Positions 57,410 to 64,000 of a stretch of DNA of 64,000 nt are shown in pieces (the first letter of the stretch is position 1; each line of letters begins with the position of its first letter). The notes under the pieces were generated by a model, which was not told the DNA's origin, searched no databases, and worked only from the letters and a program-made list of their open reading frames with translations. The stretch lies in NCBI GenBank assembly GCA_944474755.1, contig OX104122.1:15882641-15946640 (forward strand), given 5' to 3'. Source of the DNA: Limnoperna fortunei (Eukaryota > Mollusca > Bivalvia > Mytilida > Modiolidae). Position numbers and translations under genes: made by a program.

Positions 57410-60400
57410 ATTTAACGTTGAGGTACCAGATGAGTTAACATTAAGGTACCAGATGAGATAACACTGAGGTACCAGATGAGATAACACTGAGGTATAAGAT
57501 GAGATAACATTGAAGTACCAGATGAGATAACACTGAGGTACCAGATGAGATAACACTGAGGTACCAGATGAGATAACACTGAGGTACCAGATGAGATAAC
57601 ACTGAGGTACCAGATGAGATAACATTGAAGTACCAGATGAGATAACATTGAGGTACCAGATGAGATAACACTGAGGTACCAGATGAGATAACACTGAGGT
57701 ACCAAATGAGATAACACTGAGGTACCAGATGAGATAACACTGAGGTACCAGATGAGATAACACTGAGGTACCAGATGAGTTAACATTAAGGTACCAGATG
57801 AGATAACACTGAGGTACCAGATTAGATAACACTGAGGTACCAGATGAGATAACATTCAGGTACCAGATGAGATAACACTGAGGTACCAGATGAGATAACA
57901 CTGAGGTACCAGATGAGATAACACTGAGGTACCAGATGAGTTAACATTAAGGTACCAGATGAGATAACACTGAGGTACCAGATGAGATAACATTGAAGTA
58001 CCAGATGAGTTAACACTGAGGTACCAGATGAGTTAACACTGAGGTACCAGATGAGTTAACACTGAGGTACCAGATGAGTTAACACTGAGGTGCCAGATGA
58101 GATAACACTGAGGTACCAGATGAGTTAACACTGAGGTACCAGATGAGTTAACATTAAGGTACCAGATGAGATAACACTGAGGTACCAGATGAGATAACAC
58201 TGAGGTACCAGATGAGATAACACTGAGGTACCAGATGAGATAACACTGAGGTACCAGATGAGATAACATTGAGGTACCAGATGAGATAACACTGAGGTAC
58301 CAGATGAGATAACATTGAGGTACCAGATGAGATAACATTGAAGTACCAGATGAGTTAACACTGAGATACCAGATGAGATAACACTGAGGTACCAGATGAG
58401 ATAACACTGAGGTACCAGATGAGATAACACTGAGGTACCAGATGAGATAACACTGAGGTACCAGATGAGTTAACACTGAGGTACCAGATGAGTTAACACT
58501 GAGGTACCAGATGAGTTTACATTGAGGTATCAGATGAGTTAACATAGAGGTCTCGGATCAGTTAACATTGAGGTATCAGATGAGCTAACACTGAGGTACC
58601 AGATGAGTTAACACTGAGGTACCAGATGAGTTAACGTTAAGGTACCAGATGAGATAACACTGAGGTACCAGATGAGATAACACTGAGGTACCAGATGAGT
58701 TAACACTGAGGTACCAGATGAGTTAACGTTAAGGTACCAGATGAGATAACACTGAGGTACCAGATGAGCTAACGCTGAGGTACCAGATGAGATAACACTG
58801 AGGTACCAGATGAGATAACACTGAGGTATCAGATGAATTTACATTGAGGTACAAGATGAGTTTACATTTAGGTACGAGATGGGTTTACATTGAGGTACCA
58901 GATGAGATAACACTGAGGTACCAGATGAGTTAGTATTAAGGTACCAGATGAGTTAACATTGAGGTACCAGTTGAAATTACATTGAGGTATCAGATGAGTT
59001 AACATTGAGGTACCAGATGAGTTACCATTGAGGTACCAGGTGAGATAACACTGGGGTACCAGATGTGATAGCACTGAGGTACCAGATGACTTAACATTAA
59101 GGTACCAGATGAGTTAACATTGAGGTTCCAGATGAGATAACACTGGGGTACCAGATGAGTTAACACTGAGGTACCAGATGAGTTAACATTGAGGTACCAG
59201 ATGAGATAACGCTGGGGTACCAAATGAGTTAACACTGAGGTACCAGATGAGATAACACTGGGGTACCAGATGAGATAACACTGAGGTACCAGATGAGTTA
59301 ACATTGAGGTACCAGATGAGATAACGCTGGGGTACCAAATGAGTTAACACTGAGGTACCAGATGAGATAACACGGGGGTACCAGATGAGTTAACACCGAG
59401 GTACCAGATGAGATAACACTGGGGTACCAGATGAGATAACACTGGGGTACCAGATGAGTTAACACTGAGGTACCAGAAGAGTTTACATTGAGGTACCAGA
59501 TGAGATAACATTAAGGTACCAGATGAGATAACACTGATGTACCAGATGAGTTAACATTGAGGTACCAGATGAGATAACACTGGGGTACCAGATGAGTTAA
59601 CACTGAGGTATCAGATGAGTTAACATTTTGGTACCAGATTAGTTAACATTGAAGTACCAGATGAGTTAACATTAAGGTACCAGATGAGTTAACATTAAGG
59701 TACCAGATGAGTTAACATTGAAGTACCAGATGAGTTAACATTGAGGTACCAGATGAGATAACACTGAGGTACCAGATGAGATAACACTGAGGTACCAGAT
59801 GAGGTAACACTGAGGTACCAGATGAGATAACACTGAGGTACCAGATGAGATAACACTGGGGTACCAGATGAGTTAACACTGAGGTATCAGATGAGTTAAC
59901 ATTTTGGTACCAGATTAGTTAACATTGAAGTACCAGATGAGTTAACATTAAGGTACCAGATGAGTTAACATTAAGGTACCAGATGAGTTAACATTGAAGT
60001 ACCAGATGAGTTAACATTGAGGTACCAGATGAGATAACACTGAGGTACCAGATGAGATAACACTGAGGTACCAGATGAGATAACACTGAGGTACCAGATG
60101 AGTTTACATTGAGGTACAAGATGAGTTAACATTGAGGTACCAGATGAGTTAACATTGAGGTACAAGATGAGTTTACACTGAGGTACAAGATGAGTTTACA
60201 CTGAGGTACCAGATGAGTTTACATTGAGGTACCAGATGAGTTAACATTGAGGTACCAGATGAGTTAACATTGAGGTACCAGATGAGTTTACACTGAGGTA
60301 CAAGATGAGTTTACACTGAGGTACCAGATGAGTTTACATTGAGGTACCAGATGAGTTAACATTGAAGTACCAGATGAGTTAACATTGAAGTACCAGATGA

Positions 60401-60655
60401 GTTAACATTGAGGTACCAGATGAGTTTACATTGAGGTACCAGATGAGTTTACATTGAGGTACCAGATGAGTTTACATTGAGGTACCAGATGAGTTTACAT
60501 TGAGGTACCAGATGAGTTTACATTGAGGTACCAGATGAGTTTACATTGAGGTACCAGATGAGTTTACATAGAAGTACCAGATGAGTTAACACTGAGGTAC
60601 CAGATGAGTTAACACTGAGGTACCAGATGAGTTTACATTGAGGTGCAAGATGAAT
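57410..60655. repeat. 23-bp minisatellite
   Basis: About 140 copies of AACACTGAGGTACCAGATGA-GAT. Three main variants (gataacac, gttaacat/ac, gtttacatt) are grouped: gataac is common on the left, gtttac on the right. A 12-unit block (276 bp) is duplicated: the rare ATTTTGGTACCAGATTAG variant occurs at 59625 and again at 59901. Minus-strand open frames (CYLIWYLSVISSGTSVLSHL-type) are artefacts of 23-bp periodicity. Confidence 0.95.
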
Positions 60656-60699
60656 TTAATCTGTTTTAATATATCAAAATTTTATACTTAATATCCATA

Positions 60700-61270
60700 A
60701 GGAGAATTTACTATTGTCAAGCCATCCCGCAGTAAAAATCCCGCAATAGTTTTATCCCGCAATAAGAATATCTCGCAATAAAATGGGTGCGTTCGGATAT
60801 TCGCGCGGACGTCGCAGAGACACCCGGTCTTAAAAGATTTACAGTAAAACCTTGATTGCAGTTTTATGTTTTCTTCATCGATAGAAATGCAAAATGTTGA
60901 TTTTATTAAAAACAAGAATATTTGTAGATATGATTTCACGTGACTTAGCTTTATATTACCTCGGAGACGGTTTTATTCCTTCTTTCCAAGGGAGACAGTC
61001 GTCGTATACGGACGAATATTGGTTGATGCACACTCGTGTGAATAATAATAACTGCTTATAACACAGATGACTGTAATAGGAGCATGTTGAAGATTATTTG
61101 ACAACGTTTCTGATTGATTTCAAAGAATTTTTCATTCAATACTAAGTACACGTGGTTCGAGCAGACTGAGACAAAATAAAATCACGACGGAAATTGATTT
61201 TTGTTTCGTATCGTCTCAGTTAAAATCCATTGTAGAATGGTAGTAAGTTCAAACACTCTTGCAAAGGATT
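60700..61270. other. Short CCCGCAATA repeats, otherwise no gene
   Basis: Four spaced TCCCGCA(A/G)TAAAA-like words at 60725-60782; the rest has no supported feature. Confidence 0.4.
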
Positions 61271-61289
61271 TATAACCCAAAACGCCTTT

Positions 61290-62440
61290 AACTGTGAGAC
61301 GGAGCTAGGCTTTCTCGCTCATAGGTATAAATAAAGAGTGCATGTAGGCCTACGCACGGTAGAAGCCAATTTGTGGAGTAAGATAAATTAAAATGTTGTC
61401 ACTCTTTCAAAGTCAACCAATATAAGTATACGGAAGAGGGAGGGGTACGCTCTTTGAAATAAATATGGCATGGTGTGAAACGGTTTTCTCGCTCATAAAT
61501 ATAAATGAAGAGTACATGTATGCCTACCCAGGGTAAAAGCCGATTTGTGGTCTAAGGTAAATTAAAATGTTTCCATCCTTTCAAAGTCGACCAAATTAAG
61601 TATACGGAAGGGGAGGGGTAGGATCTTTAAAAGAAATATGGCATGGTGTGAGACGGGGCTAGGCTTTCTCTCTCATAGGTATAAATGAAGAGTAGATGTA
61701 GGTATACCCGGGGTAGAAGCCGATTTGTGGCCTAAGGTAATTAAAAATGTTGTCAGTCTTTCAAAGTCGACCATTGTAAGTATACGGAAGGGGGAGGGGT
61801 AGGTTCTTTGAAAGAGATATGGCATGGTGTGAGACGGGGCTAGACTTTCTCGCTCATAGGTATAAATGAAGAGTAGATGTAGGTATACCCGGGGTAGAAG
61901 CCGATTTGTGGCCTAAGGTACATTAAAATGTCAGCCTTTCAAAGTCGACCAATGTTAGCATTACGAAGGGGGGAAGGCTCTTTGAAAGAAATATGGCATG
62001 GTGTGAGACGGGCTAGGCTTTCTCGCTCATAGGTATAAATGAAAAGTACATGTAGGCCTACCTAGGGTAGAAGCCGATTTGTGTAGTAGTAGAGAATTTT
62101 CAAGTATACGGAACGGGGAGCGGTAGGCTCTTTGAAAGAAATATGGTATAGTGTGAGGCGGGGCTAGGATTTCTCGCTCATAGGTTTACATGAAGAGTAC
62201 ATGTAGGCCTACCTGGGGTAGAAGCCGATTTGTGACCTAAGGTAAACTAAAATGTTGTCAGTCTTTCAAAGTCGACCAATGTAAGTATACGGAAGGGGGA
62301 GTGGTAGGCTCTTTGAAAGAAATATGGTATGGTGTGAGACGGGGCTAGGCTTTCTCGCTCATAGGTATAAATGAAGAGTACAAACAGACCTACACGCGGT
62401 AGAAGCCGATTTGTGTAGTAGTAGAGAATTTTCAGAGTAG
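61290..62440. repeat. ~180-bp tandem repeat, about seven units
   Basis: Each unit has GTGAGACGGGGCTAGGCTTT-CTCGCTCATAGGTATAAATG, then GGGTAGAAGCCGATTTGTGG, CTTTCAAAGTCGACCAATGT and TATACGGAAGGGGGAGGGGT. Unit starts are near 61295, 61475, 61646, 61828, 62000, 62152 and 62332. Satellite-like; some units are shortened by loss of the middle. Confidence 0.9.
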
Positions 62441-62459
62441 TAACGTCCGTTCAATGAAT

Positions 62460-63070
62460 TGCAAATCAGCGGCAAAATTACCAAATTACATATTGACCTA
62501 TATAGTTATCTTAGATTATGTTGCCATGTTAAACAGAAAAAATGCTCTTACATTCGTCATTTATTGAAGATCTTGGATTTCTTAAACTTGTGTGAACCGT
62601 TCATTAACTTTTAACTGAGCTCCACTCGTGGCAAAAATTAATCCCCGATCTTCAATAAAGGCTCGCATTAGAACCTATTAAATGTAGTCCAGATTACCTT
62701 GTACTAAAACAATACCAAATACCCGTAAATTAAAGGTTGTACAAACAAATGTATGTACTTGATCTGATTGACTAATGATAATTAGGCGGACAATGGTGAC
62801 ATAATTTTACATAGTTTCCAACATCCTATCTAATTTGTCAAGATAGAAGTAGTTAATTAAGGCAGTTTATTATATAGATAGAGATGAAATATCGAATTTT
62901 CCGAGTGACAGAAATCACGGTAAATCACATGTGAAAATTATCGTTTATTTTCACTCTCGGGTTTTTTCCCGCCAAAACGTCACAATGGTTTTGTACTATA
63001 CAAATATTCATCCGCCGTTCATAAAATTTAGAATTAGGTATTACAATTTTACGAATACAATTTTGATCTA
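62460..63070. other. No gene seen
   Basis: An imperfect inverted pair (CATTTATTGAAGATCTTGG near 62559, CCGATCTTCAATAAAGGCTC near 62645) suggests an old foldback. No exon supported. Confidence 0.35.
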
Positions 63071-63079
63071 TATAATTAA

Positions 63080-63253
63080 TAGGATAATCAATTGGGCATC
63101 GTGAATATCCAAAATATGATCACTCGTGCCGCATAAAACATCAGATTAAACTCGTGCGCGGAACAAGTTCCGCGCACTCGTTTAATCAGATGCGTTATGC
63201 GGCACTCGTGATCATATTTTGGATATTCACTCCGCCCAATTAATTATCCTATA
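63080..63253. mobile_element. Foldback element (MITE-like), long arms
   Basis: Arms of about 75 bp. Left AGGATAATCAATTGGGCATC...GAATATCCAAAATATGATCA, right its complement TGATCATATTTTGGATATTC...CAATTAATTATCCT. The centre is GGAACAAGTTCC. No coding content. Confidence 0.85.
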
Positions 63254-63254
63254 A

Positions 63255-64000
63255 GGAGTTGCCGGATATGTCTGTAACGAAATTTATGTATTTGAAAAAA
63301 AACAGCCTTATGGGTAAAAATATATTGGGTAAAGTTAAGTTGAAAAATACGAAAGCTATGGTTGCAGTTTGTACAGAGTACCTCAGTCTGATGCTGAATA
63401 GTGGGAAAAAATTCAACTATGATAGGAAGTAAATGTTCCGACACTTTTAGTCAGAAAAAGCTTTCCTGTCGCGACAATAGTAATGAGGGAACAAGTGACA
63501 TTTTATTTTAATTAGTTTAAATTCAACTCATATTGCACTTTTTGACAAACTTGTATGTAAATGACAACAAGCTAGAATGATATTTAAGATTATGCTTAGC
63601 ATAATACTATCTTCTTGATCTTACATCCTTTCATACAATTTTTACCACTACAATTTGTTTCAGAAAACAATTTTACAATGCATCTTTGAGAGTTTCATTT
63701 CTGATATTGTTAAACTTTGGAATAATATTTAAGAGTCAAGTGCGTCTATTCCCATTAGAATGTTTAACAAATAGATGAACTCTGAAATGCAATCCTGATT
63801 GAATATTTATTGAAGATAATACGGAAAAGGAATATTGCTTCGTTAGAATCAAAATGATGCCAGCGATCTTAATGGGTATTTTCAGTTATCAGATCATTTA
63901 TCGCTCATATTACTTTTTTAACTGTTTATATATACAAGAGAATAAAAAAAATCATTTGCAGTTACTACAAGAATTTGGAACGGACAATAGCATTTCAAAC
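63255..64000. other. No gene seen
   Basis: AT-rich end of the window without a supported exon, repeat or hairpin. Confidence 0.35.

Noticed and set aside
57311..60165. Several minus-strand open frames rich in SGTSVLSHLVPQCYLIWYL
   Set aside because: 23-bp periodicity cycles through the frames and gives 69-bp peptide repeats; nothing supports translation.

Overview
The window is eukaryotic and looks like marine invertebrate DNA, most probably a bivalve mollusc. It is AT-rich, has small phase-compatible exons separated by long introns, several tRNA-derived SINEs with (CAAA)n-type tails and target-site duplications, LINE reverse-transcriptase tails, many foldback elements, a hammerhead ribozyme of the newt/bivalve repeat type, and about 20 kb of minisatellite. 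The organism call is inference from these repeat types; no species is claimed.

The only clear gene family is a tandem cluster of secreted C-type-lectin-like (CTLD) genes, all on the minus strand. One copy, here called D (43095..50226), can be assembled exon by exon. Seven exons with consensus splice sites and matching phases give a 756-nt CDS for a 251-residue protein. It has a signal peptide, a second Leu-rich hydrophobic segment, a Pro/Cys-rich linker and a divergent CTLD ending RCVCP. Copy A (leftmost) keeps its first three coding exons (5407..5590, 3488..3610, 565..686) and then runs out of the window. Copies B (12966..14245) and C (24284..30297) survive only as 3' exons. C is broken by an 11-bp duplication, a foldback insertion and stop codons; B by a truncated exon and defective terminal exons. 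A block at about 54.3-55.0 kb matches the 3' flank of D and marks a further duplication breakpoint (E).

Layout: 0-0.45 kb unrecognised coding-like block; 0.56-5.6 kb copy A, with a 31-bp array in an intron; 5.7-12.3 kb its upstream region, with 43-bp and 54-bp arrays, SINEs and foldbacks; 12.9-14.25 kb copy B 3' end; 14.3-23.1 kb foldbacks, a dispersed ~150-bp repeat, a LINE tail and the 31-bp array at B's upstream side; 23.2-30.3 kb SINEs, copy C and its 47-bp array; 31.1-39.5 kb SINE, 39-bp array, AT-rich repeats and a 41/54-bp array; 40-41.3 kb foldbacks and a 47-bp array; 43.1-52.9 kb copy D and its upstream region; 53-57 kb mostly unassigned; 57.4-60.65 kb 23-bp array; 61.3-62.4 kb ~180-bp array; 63.1-63.25 kb foldback.

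The main unexpected result is that at least five of the kilobase minisatellites sit exactly where copy D has one or two copies of the same unit, inside homologous introns or upstream DNA. Each paralogue has therefore blown up a different pre-existing short sequence. The same process has reached coding DNA: the terminal exon is present once in D, twice in B and four times in C, as ~70-bp units that each carry an acceptor-like site and a stop codon.
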